Positions 18,578-28,621 of a stretch of 64,000 nt of DNA are shown piece by piece. Within the stretch, counting starts at the first letter, position 1; the number at the start of each line of letters is the position of its first letter. The DNA is taken from positions 1-64,000 of the forward strand of contig DISK01000009.1 in assembly GCA_002421905.1 (NCBI GenBank), given 5' to 3'. Source of the DNA: Micavibrio sp. UBA6212. Lineage in GTDB: Bacteria; Pseudomonadota; Alphaproteobacteria; Micavibrionales; Micavibrionaceae. The notes under the pieces are model-generated. The model was not told where the DNA came from. It saw only the letters and a program-made list of their open reading frames with translations, and made no database searches. A program made the position numbers and the translations under genes.

Positions 18578-19057
18578 TTAGAAATCCTCGTCATCCAGAC
18601 TGGTAAGTCCGGAGAAGGATGTCTGGGAAGCCCAGAAACGTTCCAGTTGTTTCATAGTGTGATTCAGATCCACTAAATCAGGATCTTCAATGCCAATAGA
18701 TTTGAGTTTATCTTCATGGCGGGTAAACATCTCATCCAATATCTTATGTAATTCAGAGCCCTTGTCGGTCAATTTGACGCGGATCGAGCGCTTATCGTGG
18801 ACTGAACGTTCTTGGGTGATATACCCGTTTTCAGTCATCTTCTTGACGTTATAAGACACGTTTGACCCCAGATAATACCCACGCAAGGTTAGCTCGCCGA
18901 CAGTCATTTCATCGCGGCCTACGTTATGCAAGATCATAGCCTGAACGTTGTTAATGTCTTGAATTCCCTTACGATCCAGCTCTGTTTTCACCACATCCAG
19001 AAAATAACGGTGCAGACGTTCAATCAACTGGATTGATTCAAAATATTGTGACGTCAT
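18578..19057 (-). CDS. ldtR: MarR family transcriptional regulator, LdtR-type
   Basis: Winged-helix regulator of 159 residues with a long first helix (YFESIQLIERLHRYFLDVVKTEL), a helix-turn-helix (MTVGELTLRGYYLGSNVSYNVKKMTENGYI) and a wing (ERSVHDKRSIRVKLTDKG). The YYLGSNVSYNVKKM signature is that of LdtR, known in Rhizobiales and Liberibacter to control an L,D-transpeptidase gene. No such target gene is in this window. It is divergent from hemB across a 205-base spacer that carries no other gene. Confidence 0.88.
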   Translation of the reverse strand: MTSQYFESIQLIERLHRYFLDVVKTELDRKGIQDINNVQAMILHNVGRDEMTVGELTLRGYYLGSNVSYNVKKMTENGYITQERSVHDKRSIRVKLTDKGSELHKILDEMFTRHEDKLKSIGIEDPDLVDLNHTMKQLERFWASQTSFSGLTSLDDEDF

Positions 19058-19262
19058 AAGAATACTCCCTGAAAGTAGGTAAAAGATAAAAGGTAATTGA
19101 AGGATTACGAAATCCGAGAACAGTCTGCATCATAACCGGATAAAAGTAAATTTTCCGATAAATCTGGATAAAGTTTTATTGACCCCTCCCAAATTCCTTT
19201 ACAGGGATTCTCAAAAGTCTTAATAGTTTCTTCTGTAAACACGAGAGGACTCGGAGCGCAAC

Positions 19263-20306
19263 ATGGCCATTACCCAACTTAAACCATCTTCTGAAAACAA
19301 AACCCAAAATCAAACGGGTCTGATCCATCGTCCGCGCCGCCTCCGCCAATCCGAAACCATGCGCCGCCTGATTCGGGAAAATGTTTTAACAACCAACGAT
19401 TTTATTTACCCTATTTTTGTTGATGAATCTTTGAGTGAGCCAACGGAAGTCTCTTCGATGCCGGGGGTGTTCCGCCAGTCCGAACAAAGCATGGCTGACT
19501 TACTCAAACAGGTTGAAGCTGCAAAAGTTCCTGCCGTTATGTTATTCGGTGTTTCCTCACACAAAGACCACGAAGGAACAGACTCATTCCGCAAGGGTGG
19601 TTTAATGGATCGTATGGTCAAACGTGCAAAAGACACCTGCCCTGATTTAATTATCATGGCCGATGCCTGTTTTTGTGAATATACAGACCATGGACATTGC
19701 GGCCCGCTCGATCATGTTCACAACGATGTCGATAATGACCGCACCATCGAAAATATTGCTCGCCAAGCTGTTTGTGCTGCCGAAGCAGGTGCGGATGTGA
19801 TTGCCCCGTCTGGTATGATGGATGGCCAAGTGGGTGCTATTCGTTCTGCGCTTGACCAAAGCGGATGCGAACGTACCGCCATTTTGGCTTACGCTGCAAA
19901 ATATGCGTCAGGATTTTACGGGCCGTTCCGTGATGCCGCAGGGTGTTCTTTGGGGGCAGGAGAAGGCCCCACCAACCGCAAAACCTATCAAATGGACCCC
20001 GCCAATTCGGAAGAAGCATTGCGCGAAGTGGCGCTTGATATCGAAGAAGGCGCAGACATGGTGATGGTTAAGCCTGGCCTTCCTTATCTGGATATTCTTT
20101 ATCAGGTTAAACATACTTTTGGCTTGCCGACTTTTGCCTATAACGTCTCCGGTGAATATTGCATGATTAAAGCAGCAGCACGTAATGGCTGGATTGATGA
20201 AGAAGCCGCCACAATGGAAATGCTGATGTCTTTCAAACGTGCTGGGGCCGATGGTATTATCACCTATGCTGCTCTGGAAGCCGCAAAAATTCTGGCTCGT
20301 TCATAA
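19263..20306 (+). CDS. hemB: Delta-aminolevulinic acid dehydratase (porphobilinogen synthase)
   Basis: Condenses two 5-aminolevulinates to porphobilinogen in heme synthesis. The 347-residue protein has both Schiff-base lysines (AILAYAAKYASGFYGPFRDA and DMVMVKPGLPYLD) and the metal-site segment DACFCEYTDHGHCGPL. The N-terminal arm with RPRRLRQSETMRRLIREN is typical. It lies 13 bases upstream of trpE, so it probably shares a transcript with the trp genes. Confidence 0.97.
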   Translation: MAITQLKPSSENKTQNQTGLIHRPRRLRQSETMRRLIRENVLTTNDFIYPIFVDESLSEPTEVSSMPGVFRQSEQSMADLLKQVEAAKVPAVMLFGVSSHKDHEGTDSFRKGGLMDRMVKRAKDTCPDLIIMADACFCEYTDHGHCGPLDHVHNDVDNDRTIENIARQAVCAAEAGADVIAPSGMMDGQVGAIRSALDQSGCERTAILAYAAKYASGFYGPFRDAAGCSLGAGEGPTNRKTYQMDPANSEEALREVALDIEEGADMVMVKPGLPYLDILYQVKHTFGLPTFAYNVSGEYCMIKAAARNGWIDEEAATMEMLMSFKRAGADGIITYAALEAAKILARS

Positions 20307-20319
20307 TTAAAGTTTTGAA

Positions 20320-21777
20320 ATGGATCAGGAAAAAGACTTTACCGAGCAATATAATGCAGGCCACAATCAAATCCTGCATGAATGGGTGGTGTCGGATTTC
20401 GATACCCCCGTTTCTGCTTATCTAAAACTCACCAATAATGAAGACTATTCTTTTTTGTTTGAATCTGTTGAGGGTGGCGAGAAATTAGGGCGTTACACCA
20501 TTATCGGATATGATCCGGACATTATCTGGACATGTGATGATTATCGCCATGTCAAGAAAAATCCTTTGGATGAGCTTCGTGCCTTGCTCAAAACATCCAG
20601 AATTGATCTGCCTTCCGATGCCGACCTGCCGCCTATGGCCGCGTCAGGGCTGTTTGGCTATATGGGGTATGATATGATCCGTCTGGTTGAAAAAATTCCA
20701 GATACCAATCCAGATACTTTGAATATTCCTGATTCTATTTTTGTTCGCCCGCAGGTTCTGGTTGTCTTTGATAACATCAAGCATAAGATCTGCGTTATTG
20801 TTCCTGTCTATTTCCAAGAAACGATAACTGCCGAAGACGCCCTGTATCAAGCCAAAGAAAAACTGGAACTGGCTATCACAAAAATTCGTGGCAATCTGGA
20901 TGCCCCCACCCATATTTCACAATATACCGCCTTACCTGCCCCGCAATTCCAGATGACCAAGGCGCAATATTTCGAGATGGTTGAAAAGGGCAAAGAATAT
21001 ATTCGTGCAGGGGATATATTTCAGTTTGTTCCATCCCAAAGATTTGTCGTTGATTTTGATCTTCCGGCGTTTGATCTGTATCGTGCCTTACGCCGTACGA
21101 ACCCCTCACCTTTCCTGTTTTTCATTCGCTTTCCAGAGTTTTCTCTGGTTGGTTCCAGTCCTGAAATTCTGGTGCGCGTCCGAGATGGCGAGGTGACGAT
21201 CCGCCCTATCGCCGGAACCCGCCCGCGCGGTAAAAACCATGCACATGACATCGAATTGAAAGAAGACCTTTTGAATGATCCGAAAGAGATCGCGGAACAT
21301 TTGATGTTGCTGGATTTGGGGCGCAATGATGTCGGCAAAGTATCAAAGATTGGCAGCGTTAATGTCACCGAACAATTCATCATCGAATATTATTCCCACG
21401 TCATGCACATTGTTTCAAATGTCACGGGGAAATTGCGGGATGATCTGGATGCACTGGATGCTTTGATGTCTGGTTCCCCCGCCGGAACAGTCAGTGGCGC
21501 ACCAAAAATCCGCGCCATGGAAATCATTGACGAACTGGAACCTATCAAACGTAAATTTTATGGCGGTGGCGTTGGTTATCTGGCTTCGAACAGCAATATC
21601 GATACTTGTATCGCGTTGCGGACATGCGTCGTGAAAGATGGAAAAATTCATCTTCAGGCTGGCGGTGGCGTTGTGGTGGACAGCGTTCCAGAGAATGAGT
21701 TTCAAGAAAGCATCAATAAATCAAAAGCCATTTTACGGGCCGCAGAAGAAGCCATTCTCGGCAGTCGGAAGAATTAA
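20320..21777 (+). CDS. trpE: Anthranilate synthase component I
   Basis: Makes anthranilate from chorismate with ammonia from TrpG. The 485-residue protein has the regulatory N-terminus with [19 protein letters not shown] (the L/F-E-S tryptophan-feedback element) and the chorismate-binding domain with [12 protein letters not shown], the TrpE-type [38 protein letters not shown] and a complete C-terminus. The 13-base spacer from hemB leaves no room for a leader-peptide attenuator. First gene of trpEGDC. Confidence 0.96.
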   Translation: MDQEKDFTEQYNAGHNQILHEWVVSDFDTPVSAYLKLTNNEDYSFLFESVEGGEKLGRYTIIGYDPDIIWTCDDYRHVKKNPLDELRALLKTSRIDLPSDADLPPMAASGLFGYMGYDMIRLVEKIPDTNPDTLNIPDSIFVRPQVLVVFDNIKHKICVIVPVYFQETITAEDALYQAKEKLELAITKIRGNLDAPTHISQYTALPAPQFQMTKAQYFEMVEKGKEYIRAGDIFQFVPSQRFVVDFDLPAFDLYRALRRTNPSPFLFFIRFPEFSLVGSSPEILVRVRDGEVTIRPIAGTRPRGKNHAHDIELKEDLLNDPKEIAEHLMLLDLGRNDVGKVSKIGSVNVTEQFIIEYYSHVMHIVSNVTGKLRDDLDALDALMSGSPAGTVSGAPKIRAMEIIDELEPIKRKFYGGGVGYLASNSNIDTCIALRTCVVKDGKIHLQAGGGVVVDSVPENEFQESINKSKAILRAAEEAILGSRKN

Positions 21778-21782
21778 ACATT

Positions 21783-22358
21783 ATGATTACACTGATAGAT
21801 AATTACGATAGCTTTACCTACAATCTTGTCCAATATATTGGAAATCTTGGGCATCAATGTTCTGTTGTAAGAAACGACCAGATGACTGTTCCCGAAATTT
21901 TAGACGGATCGCCCCAATGCCTGATTATTTCCCCTGGGCCCAGCGACCCTGACCACGCAGGCGTTTGTCTCGAGTTAATTGCTGCTGCGGCAGAATATAA
22001 GATTCCGCTTTTTGGTGTATGTCTGGGACATCAGGCCATTGGTCAGGCCTTCGGAGGTGAAGTTATCCGTGCGCCTGCTCCCATGCATGGCAAACTCTCT
22101 CCCGTTACCCATAAAAATACAGGTATTTTCAAAGACATTCCGTCTCCTTTTACCGTCACGCGCTATCACTCTTTGATCGTTGATCGAAATAGTTTGCCCG
22201 ATGTCTTAGAGGTCACGGCAGAAACCGAAGATGGTCTGATTATGGGATTAAGCCATAAAACCCTGCCGATCCACGGGGTACAATTCCATCCCGAGAGCAT
22301 TGCAACCCAATATGGACTTGACCTTTTGCGGAATTTCTTCACCATAGCTATCCCATGA
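21783..22358 (+). CDS. trpG: Anthranilate synthase component II (glutamine amidotransferase)
   Basis: Class I amidotransferase of 191 residues: [19 protein letters not shown], catalytic Cys in [15 protein letters not shown], His/Glu in [15 protein letters not shown]. It begins five bases after trpE and overlaps trpD (ATGATG region), so it should supply ammonia for anthranilate. It is clearly related to pabA at 14142; the trp context assigns it. Confidence 0.95.
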   Translation: MITLIDNYDSFTYNLVQYIGNLGHQCSVVRNDQMTVPEILDGSPQCLIISPGPSDPDHAGVCLELIAAAAEYKIPLFGVCLGHQAIGQAFGGEVIRAPAPMHGKLSPVTHKNTGIFKDIPSPFTVTRYHSLIVDRNSLPDVLEVTAETEDGLIMGLSHKTLPIHGVQFHPESIATQYGLDLLRNFFTIAIP

Positions 22359-23374
22359 TGAAGGATATTCTAAAATCTATACGAAATGGAGAAACTCTCC
22401 CCGAAAAGATATTTTCGGATACGATTTCTATGATTTTGGATGGGCATTGTTCCCCTGCACAGATTGGAGCCCTTCTGATGGGACTATCTCAACGTGGCGA
22501 GAGCGTTGACGAGATTACAGGTGCTGCAAAAATACTTCGCGCACGCGCTTCAACGATTACTGCCCCTGTAGGAGCCATTGATTGCTGCGGCACAGGCGGA
22601 GACCACTCCAATTCACTGAATATTTCTACGGCAGTTGCTTTTGTAGTTGCAGCTTGTGGCGTCCCTGTCGCCAAACATGGAAATCGCGCTGCCAGTTCGA
22701 AGTCTGGCGCGGCGGATGTTCTTGAGGCACTGGGGATTCAACTTGATTTATCACCTTTGCAATGCGAACAGGCATTACAAGAAATCGGCTTTTGTTTTTT
22801 GATGGCGCCGCACCATCACAGTTCGCTCAAACCCCTCGCTGCACTGCGCAAAGAGTTAGGGTTCAGGACAATATTCAATCTGCTTGGGCCACTGGCCAAT
22901 CCTGCGGGAACCAAGCGTCAATTGCTTGGTGTTTTCGATAAATCTTTTGTGAGGCCTATGGCGGAAAGCCTTTTGAAGCTTGGCAGCGAAGCCGCAATGG
23001 TTGTCCATGGTGAAGATGGTATGGACGAAATTACGCTTAGTGGCCGGACATATTGCGCAGAGCTTCGCAATGGTCATATTATCGAATACATTCTCACCCC
23101 TGACGATTTTTGCTTACCTTCGATTCAACCTATGGACATTCTCGGTGGAGACGCTACATTTAATGGCATCGCCCTAATGGAACTTTTGAATGGTGCTGAT
23201 AATGCGTATCGCCGCATTGTGCTAGCTAACTCAGCGGCAGCACTTTTAATTGCTGATAAAGTTCAGGATTTGAAATCTGGTGTAGAAATGGCTGCCCATG
23301 CGATTGATCAGGGTAATGCGTTAAATATTCTTTCTGCTTATTGTCTCTTTACTCAGAAACAGGTGCGCACATGA
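22355..23374 (+). CDS. trpD: Anthranilate phosphoribosyltransferase
   Basis: Joins anthranilate to PRPP, the second step of the tryptophan branch. The 339-residue protein has the PRPP-binding [21 protein letters not shown] and [23 protein letters not shown] blocks and [20 protein letters not shown]. The start overlaps the trpG end by four bases, and its stop overlaps the trpC ATG. Length is normal. Confidence 0.96.
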   Translation: MMKDILKSIRNGETLPEKIFSDTISMILDGHCSPAQIGALLMGLSQRGESVDEITGAAKILRARASTITAPVGAIDCCGTGGDHSNSLNISTAVAFVVAACGVPVAKHGNRAASSKSGAADVLEALGIQLDLSPLQCEQALQEIGFCFLMAPHHHSSLKPLAALRKELGFRTIFNLLGPLANPAGTKRQLLGVFDKSFVRPMAESLLKLGSEAAMVVHGEDGMDEITLSGRTYCAELRNGHIIEYILTPDDFCLPSIQPMDILGGDATFNGIALMELLNGADNAYRRIVLANSAAALLIADKVQDLKSGVEMAAHAIDQGNALNILSAYCLFTQKQVRT

Positions 23375-24186
23375 ATATGGTCGTGAATACTCTGGAAAAA
23401 ATTTGTGCCGATAAACTCAACTATGTTGGCAGGACATCACATCTAATCCCTGAAATTGTTTTCAAAGAACGGGCGGGCATGAAACCTGCTCCTCTTGGCT
23501 TTTGTCGGGCAATTCACGAGATGAATGACAAGGGCAAACCAGCCCTGATTGCTGAAGTAAAAAAGGCATCCCCCAGCAAAGGCATTATTCGTGCCGATTT
23601 TGATCCGGTTAAAATTGCCCATATTTATCAGGAGTCAGGGGCAACCTGTATTTCCGTTCTTACGGATCAACCTTATTTCAAAGGCTCTGACGAAGATCTG
23701 GAAGCTGTCAAATCAGTCGTTCAAATTCCTGTCATCCGTAAAGACTTTATGCTGACCCCTTACCAGATTTATGAAAGCCGCTCTTTGGGAGCAGATTGCA
23801 TCCTGCTGATTATGGCGGCTTTAACGGATGAAATTGCCCATCAGCTCTATCAATGCGCTATTGATCTGGGCATGGATGTTCTGGTTGAGGTTCATAACCG
23901 TGAAGAACTTGACCGCGCCTTAAAACTTAATCCCATGATGATTGGAGTCAACTCCAGAAACCTCAAGACGCTTGAGGTTAACCTCGATACAGCCTACGAC
24001 CTTGTTCGTCACATCCCCGACTCTGTCATTCGTGTCGCGGAAAGCGGCATATCCACGTATGAGGAGCTAAATTCCTTACACAAAGCGGGATATAACGCCT
24101 TTCTCGTCGGAGAAAGCCTCATGCGGCGGCCCGATATCGGGGAGGCTGTGCAGAAACTACTTGGCAATTCCTCAGAATCAGAGTAA
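23371..24186 (+). CDS. trpC: Indole-3-glycerol phosphate synthase
   Basis: Closes the indole ring in tryptophan synthesis. The 271-residue barrel has PALIAEVKKASPSKGIIRADFDP, the substrate Lys in VIRKDFMLTPYQIYESRSLGADCILLI, IGVNSRNLKTLEVNL and VAESGISTYEEL. The ATG at 23371 is chosen because it overlaps the trpD stop (ATGA); a TTG ten codons upstream lies inside trpD. trpF, trpB and trpA are not here. Confidence 0.96.
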   Translation: MNMVVNTLEKICADKLNYVGRTSHLIPEIVFKERAGMKPAPLGFCRAIHEMNDKGKPALIAEVKKASPSKGIIRADFDPVKIAHIYQESGATCISVLTDQPYFKGSDEDLEAVKSVVQIPVIRKDFMLTPYQIYESRSLGADCILLIMAALTDEIAHQLYQCAIDLGMDVLVEVHNREELDRALKLNPMMIGVNSRNLKTLEVNLDTAYDLVRHIPDSVIRVAESGISTYEELNSLHKAGYNAFLVGESLMRRPDIGEAVQKLLGNSSESE

Positions 24187-24196
24187 AACAAATACA

Positions 24197-24211
24197 GAAC
24201 AAATCAAGAAT
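24197..24211 (+). promoter_or_regulatory. Candidate SOS box upstream of lexA
   Basis: GAAC-N7-GAAT lies 30 bases before the lexA ATG; a further GAAC follows 6 bases later. The alphaproteobacterial LexA site is GTTC-N7-GTTC, so this matches 7 of 8 fixed bases on the opposite strand. Autoregulation of lexA is the expected role. Confidence 0.5.
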
Positions 24212-24240
24212 ATCTGGGAACAAATGTCGGGGGAGCTGCC

Positions 24241-24924
24241 ATGCTGACCAAGAAACAAAGAGAATTGCTGCTTTTTATCCATCACCGCCTGCAAGGTGGC
24301 GGAGTTGCTCCCTCTTTTGACGAGATGAAAGAAGCCTTGGATTTGAAATCCAAATCCGGCATTCACCGCCTGATTACAGGGCTGGTGGAACGTGGCTACC
24401 TTCAACGTCTTCCTAATCGTGCGCGCGCGGTTGAAGTCATCCGTCTTCCGGATGATATCAAAAATAACGCTAACAAGGCACAAAACAGAACCAATACGGG
24501 GTCTTCAGTTCTTGAGAGTATCTCGGAAAGACTATCGGACGTGACCAGTCTGCCTTTGGTTGGCAAGATTGCCGCCGGTACACCCATTGAGGCCATTCAA
24601 AACGATACCGACTTTCTTGATGTCCCCTCTTCAATGCTGGGGAATGGGGAATATTACGCCTTGCGTGTTGATGGTGATTCCATGGTGAATGCAGGTATTA
24701 ATGATAACGATATCGTGATTATCCGCAAAAGCGATAACGCTCGTGATGGTAAAATTGTTGTGGCTCTGGTCGATGGTATGGAAGCCACGCTCAAACGCAT
24801 TTACCGCCGCGAAGGAAAGGTTATTCTTGAAGCAGAAAACGAAGCCTATAAACCGCGCATTCTTACTCCGGAACGAGTGCAGGTGCAAGGTGAGCTGGCG
24901 TCATTGATCCGCACTTATCATTAA
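24241..24924 (+). CDS. lexA: LexA repressor
   Basis: SOS repressor that cuts itself when RecA is activated. The 227-residue protein has the winged helix ([46 protein letters not shown]), the Ala-Gly cleavage site in [13 protein letters not shown], the nucleophile Ser in [11 protein letters not shown] and the general-base Lys in [11 protein letters not shown]. All catalytic residues are present. A near-consensus SOS box sits in its promoter region. moaC and moeA, often placed between trpC and lexA in this class, are absent. Confidence 0.97.
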   Translation: MLTKKQRELLLFIHHRLQGGGVAPSFDEMKEALDLKSKSGIHRLITGLVERGYLQRLPNRARAVEVIRLPDDIKNNANKAQNRTNTGSSVLESISERLSDVTSLPLVGKIAAGTPIEAIQNDTDFLDVPSSMLGNGEYYALRVDGDSMVNAGINDNDIVIIRKSDNARDGKIVVALVDGMEATLKRIYRREGKVILEAENEAYKPRILTPERVQVQGELASLIRTYH

Positions 24925-24959
24925 GGCAAGAGGGATATCATCCCATCAGTCCCAATAAA

Positions 24960-27104
24960 TTACTCGACCCAAGGTCTGTTCCCACGAACAGTTCTGGAAG
25001 TCAGATATTTTGTGTGACTAATCTCTGTACTCCCTTCCTCTCTAAAAAATCCTGCCCCCATTACTTTTGCGTTTTCGCAATATGATCTTTTTACCCATTT
25101 GGTTGTGATCAGGAAATCAGCCCACGGACAATCCTCTGCCATCGCGTTATAAGAATCTCCAAAAGAAATTTTTGCGCCATTCATTTCGATACGGCATTGA
25201 GATTTATCACACCGGATATAATCCCCGTCCGCCAAGGGAATTTCTCCTTCTGCAGGAAATGCTTTTATCTCATCCAATCCAAGATGTTTCTGCCATTGAT
25301 CACGGATGAATTTTTCACGGCGCAAACTGGAAACATAACCAATATTACCCTCGCGAACCAATATCAGGTTTCCTTCATTTGATACCAGAATATCAGGATA
25401 TTTCGTTTGTGTGGCCATCCAGATCGCAATTAATGCGACGGGAAGAGATACCCATTTCCAACGCCCCCTGAACAGCAACACAATCAGACAAGACACCGTT
25501 ATAAAATACAAAAATGCTTCATCGACCATTTTCCCCGTTACAAGTGCCCCCGGCAAACTCTCGACAAATCGCGCAACTTGTAACAACCATTCGACACCCA
25601 TTGCCATCAAATGCAATGCAGGCCCTTCCCATCCAAACGGGATAAGTACGTACGATAGAATCAACATCGGCATGATGATTAAACCGGACAGAGGCATCGC
25701 CAACATGTTCCCCAAAACACTATAGGTCGCCATTTGCTGGAAGTGGTACCAGACAAACGGAGCGGTTGCTATTGAGGCCACAAAGCTGGTCATCACGGCG
25801 CCCGCAAGATAAATCATTATTTTTTTGAACCAGCCCGCCTCACGATTTATGCGCAGCCACACTGGACGCATCCATCCGGCAACCGCCACCAAAGCTGTTA
25901 CGGCAGCAAAAGACATTTGAAAACTCGCAGACCAAATGCTTTCTGGCGAAAAGAACAGGACAAGCAAAGCGGAAAAACCAACAAGGCGCAAAGAAAACGG
26001 TGACCGATCAAGCATAATGGCAATCAAGGCCACGCCAGTCATTAGCAAGGCGCGAGTGGTTGGAACGCTTGGCACAACAAATCCGACATAAGCAGAACAC
26101 CCTAATAGAGCGATAAATGCCGATATTTTTTTGATATCAAACCGCAAGGCTATCGTGGGAATGAATGACAAGAAAAGCCGGACAATAAAAAAAATTGGGG
26201 CGGCCACCATTGCAACATGAAGGCCGGAAATTGAGATAATATGCGCCAATCCAGATGCCCTGAGTGCCTGCCAGTCATCTTCCTCGATCGCGGCACGCTC
26301 ACCGGTCATCAATGCCACCACAATTCCTTGCGTGGGGCCCTCCACTTTGGATTTTATTTTTTGAGATACAGATTGCCTTGCAATATCTAGATCAGGCCAT
26401 AGCGAGGGAGGCTGTTTTTCCACGAGAGAAATTTTCGAGACGATAAACCCCATTCCCCCAATCCCCTCGAAAAAGAAATGGCGCGCGTAATCATATGCTC
26501 CGGGCATGACGGGTGATGCTGGCGGCGTCAGCTTTGCCAGAAAAGAAATCCGGTCACCAACCGCGACTTCTTCTTCAATTTTTGTTCGTGCAATTAATCT
26601 TAAGGATTTTGGAGTTTCCTCTTCATCAAAACCATTGATCTTCAAATGATCGATCAATAATAATTTTCCTTTGTTCCCTCCCCGATCTTCAAAATGGAGA
26701 AGGTCTCCCTCAACCTTCAAAATCCGCGTTTCGGTTTTAATCATCGGGGTACCCACCATATAGGTTCGCAATTGTGATAGAGAAAATCCCAACTGCGTTA
26801 ACAGGATCACACCCATAAACAGATAAAAGAGGTATTTTATTTCAGAGGTATCGACACTGGCTTGATGGTAAATTTTTCTAGCATACAGAAAAAATCCGGT
26901 AGTGCTTGCCACGGCTGCCGAGACAGCAAAGTTTGTCGGTTCAAAAGATAACCCGAAATATAACGCCGCTCCCAAAGCAATGAAAATAGGAGGCCACAAA
27001 AGCCGCGTTTCTTCCTGATGGGCAAAAAAATCTGCCAAATCGGTGATAAGTTTTTTGATAAAGCCTCTTGTCAATCCCACCAGAATTGAATACCAATCTT
27101 TCAT
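24960..27104 (-). CDS. comEC: ComEC/Rec2 family DNA-uptake channel protein
   Basis: Inner-membrane channel for single-stranded DNA import in competence. About 714 residues from an ATG at 27104. Two early membrane helices, an N-terminal OB-like soluble domain (RILKVEGDLLHFEDRGGNKGKLLL), then the Competence domain with the signature SGLAHIISISGLHVAMVAAP and many helices. The C-terminal ~130 residues are a short soluble domain with Cys pairs (CDKSQC) and none of the HxHxDH metal residues of a true beta-lactamase domain, as is usual in Alphaproteobacteria. Its ATG overlaps the gltX ATG on the other strand; an in-frame GTG or TTG a few codons inside is an alternative start. Confidence 0.9.
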   Translation of the reverse strand: MKDWYSILVGLTRGFIKKLITDLADFFAHQEETRLLWPPIFIALGAALYFGLSFEPTNFAVSAAVASTTGFFLYARKIYHQASVDTSEIKYLFYLFMGVILLTQLGFSLSQLRTYMVGTPMIKTETRILKVEGDLLHFEDRGGNKGKLLLIDHLKINGFDEEETPKSLRLIARTKIEEEVAVGDRISFLAKLTPPASPVMPGAYDYARHFFFEGIGGMGFIVSKISLVEKQPPSLWPDLDIARQSVSQKIKSKVEGPTQGIVVALMTGERAAIEEDDWQALRASGLAHIISISGLHVAMVAAPIFFIVRLFLSFIPTIALRFDIKKISAFIALLGCSAYVGFVVPSVPTTRALLMTGVALIAIMLDRSPFSLRLVGFSALLVLFFSPESIWSASFQMSFAAVTALVAVAGWMRPVWLRINREAGWFKKIMIYLAGAVMTSFVASIATAPFVWYHFQQMATYSVLGNMLAMPLSGLIIMPMLILSYVLIPFGWEGPALHLMAMGVEWLLQVARFVESLPGALVTGKMVDEAFLYFITVSCLIVLLFRGRWKWVSLPVALIAIWMATQTKYPDILVSNEGNLILVREGNIGYVSSLRREKFIRDQWQKHLGLDEIKAFPAEGEIPLADGDYIRCDKSQCRIEMNGAKISFGDSYNAMAEDCPWADFLITTKWVKRSYCENAKVMGAGFFREEGSTEISHTKYLTSRTVRGNRPWVE

Positions 27105-28509
27105 GACCGTTGTAACCCGTTTTCCACCTTCACCCACTGGTTTTATGCATATTGGGACAGCTCGTACGGGGCTGTTCAACTGGCTCTTTGCCCGTCGCCA
27201 CGGGGGAAAGATGCTGTTTCGCATCGAAGACACTGACCGCGCACGTCACTCCGAAGAGGCCGTTGCGGCAATTGTAAATGGCCTACACTGGCTGGGGCTG
27301 GACTGGGACGGAGATATTATCTCCCAATATGGTCGCTCCGACCGCCATGCAGAAATCGCCCATGAACTCGTTCAGGCGGGCAAAGCCTATTATTGCTACT
27401 GCACTCCTGAAGAGCTTGAGCAAATGCGTGAAGACGCCAAAAAAGAAGGTCGTATTACTTTTTATGACCGTCGCTGGCGTGAGAGTACCCTAACTCCGCC
27501 AGAGGGCGTTAAACCTGTTGTCCGCATCAAAGCCCCGATGTCTGGTGACCGCGTTGTTTTCGACAAGGTTCAAGGTGAAGTGCGCGTCCAGTCCGAACAG
27601 CTTGATGATTTTATCATTCTTCGGGCTGATGGGACGCCAACCTATATGCTGGCCGTTGTTGTGGATGACCATGACATGGGTGTGACCCATGTTATTCGCG
27701 GCGACGACCATCTCAACAATACATTCCGTCAAAATGTTATATACGAGGCCATGGGGTGGGATATTCCAGCCTATGCCCATTTACCCCTTATTCTGGGGCC
27801 GGATGGAGCCAAATTATCCAAAAGACACGGGGCAACCTCGGTTGAAGAATACCGTGATATGGGATATTTGCCCGAGGCGATGCGGAACTACCTTCTGCGA
27901 CTAGGCTGGTCACATGGCGATGACGAAATTATCGATACAGAACAAGCTCTTCAATGGTTTGATCTGGAAGGGATAGGACAGAGTGCCTCAAGGTTCGATT
28001 TCGATAAGCTGAACCATGTTAACGCCCATTATATGAAATTGGCTGATAATCAACGCCTTACAGATCTGGTTTGTGACCTGTACAAAATCCGCAATATTGA
28101 AGTTGACGAGCTGGGACGCTCCCGCTTGATGTCGCGCATGGATGAATTAAAGTCGCGCGCGAAGAATCTTGTCCAACTTGCTGATGATGCTGAGTTTTTT
28201 GTCAAATCTATTCCTTACGATTTTGATGAAAAGGCTCAAGCTCAATTAAATGAAGATGGCAAATATATTGTCAAAGTTATTCGTGACAATTTGTCAGAAC
28301 TCTCCTCATTCACCGCACCAGAGCTTGAGGTTCTTTGTAAGTCCGTTGCCGACTATCACCGCGAGGGAAAGCTGGGTAAAGTTATGATGCCCTTGAGAGC
28401 TGCGATTACCGGACGGTCATCCTCTCCCTCACTGGTTCATGCGATGGAGGTCTTGGGACAGAGCGAAGTTCTGGCCAGAATAGATTTTGCCCTGTCAAAA
28501 ACATTTTAA
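27103..28509 (+). CDS. gltX: Glutamyl-tRNA synthetase
   Basis: Class I aminoacyl-tRNA synthetase charging tRNA-Glu. The 468-residue protein begins MTVVTRFPPSPTGFMHIGTARTGLFNW, with the HIGH-type motif in FMHIGTA and the KMSKS-type motif in AKLSKRHGATSV. The start at 27103 is the one that puts TRFPPSPTG at the normal distance from the N-terminus. There is no clear ribosome-binding sequence, and the ATG shares two bases with the divergent comEC ATG. Whether it also charges tRNA-Gln cannot be told. Confidence 0.96.
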   Translation: MTVVTRFPPSPTGFMHIGTARTGLFNWLFARRHGGKMLFRIEDTDRARHSEEAVAAIVNGLHWLGLDWDGDIISQYGRSDRHAEIAHELVQAGKAYYCYCTPEELEQMREDAKKEGRITFYDRRWRESTLTPPEGVKPVVRIKAPMSGDRVVFDKVQGEVRVQSEQLDDFIILRADGTPTYMLAVVVDDHDMGVTHVIRGDDHLNNTFRQNVIYEAMGWDIPAYAHLPLILGPDGAKLSKRHGATSVEEYRDMGYLPEAMRNYLLRLGWSHGDDEIIDTEQALQWFDLEGIGQSASRFDFDKLNHVNAHYMKLADNQRLTDLVCDLYKIRNIEVDELGRSRLMSRMDELKSRAKNLVQLADDAEFFVKSIPYDFDEKAQAQLNEDGKYIVKVIRDNLSELSSFTAPELEVLCKSVADYHREGKLGKVMMPLRAAITGRSSSPSLVHAMEVLGQSEVLARIDFALSKTF

Positions 28510-28621
28510 TTTTCCATAGCAAATTAAAATCCTGTTAAATCCAATATGGCACACTGCACATAAGGACAAGTTTCTGTTACTCTTTTTTTGAATTTGTTCT
28601 GATTCTTAAGATTGGATTTTC

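Noticed and set aside
20290..20340. trp leader-peptide attenuator before trpE
   Set aside because: Only 13 bases separate hemB and trpE; no Trp-codon leader fits.
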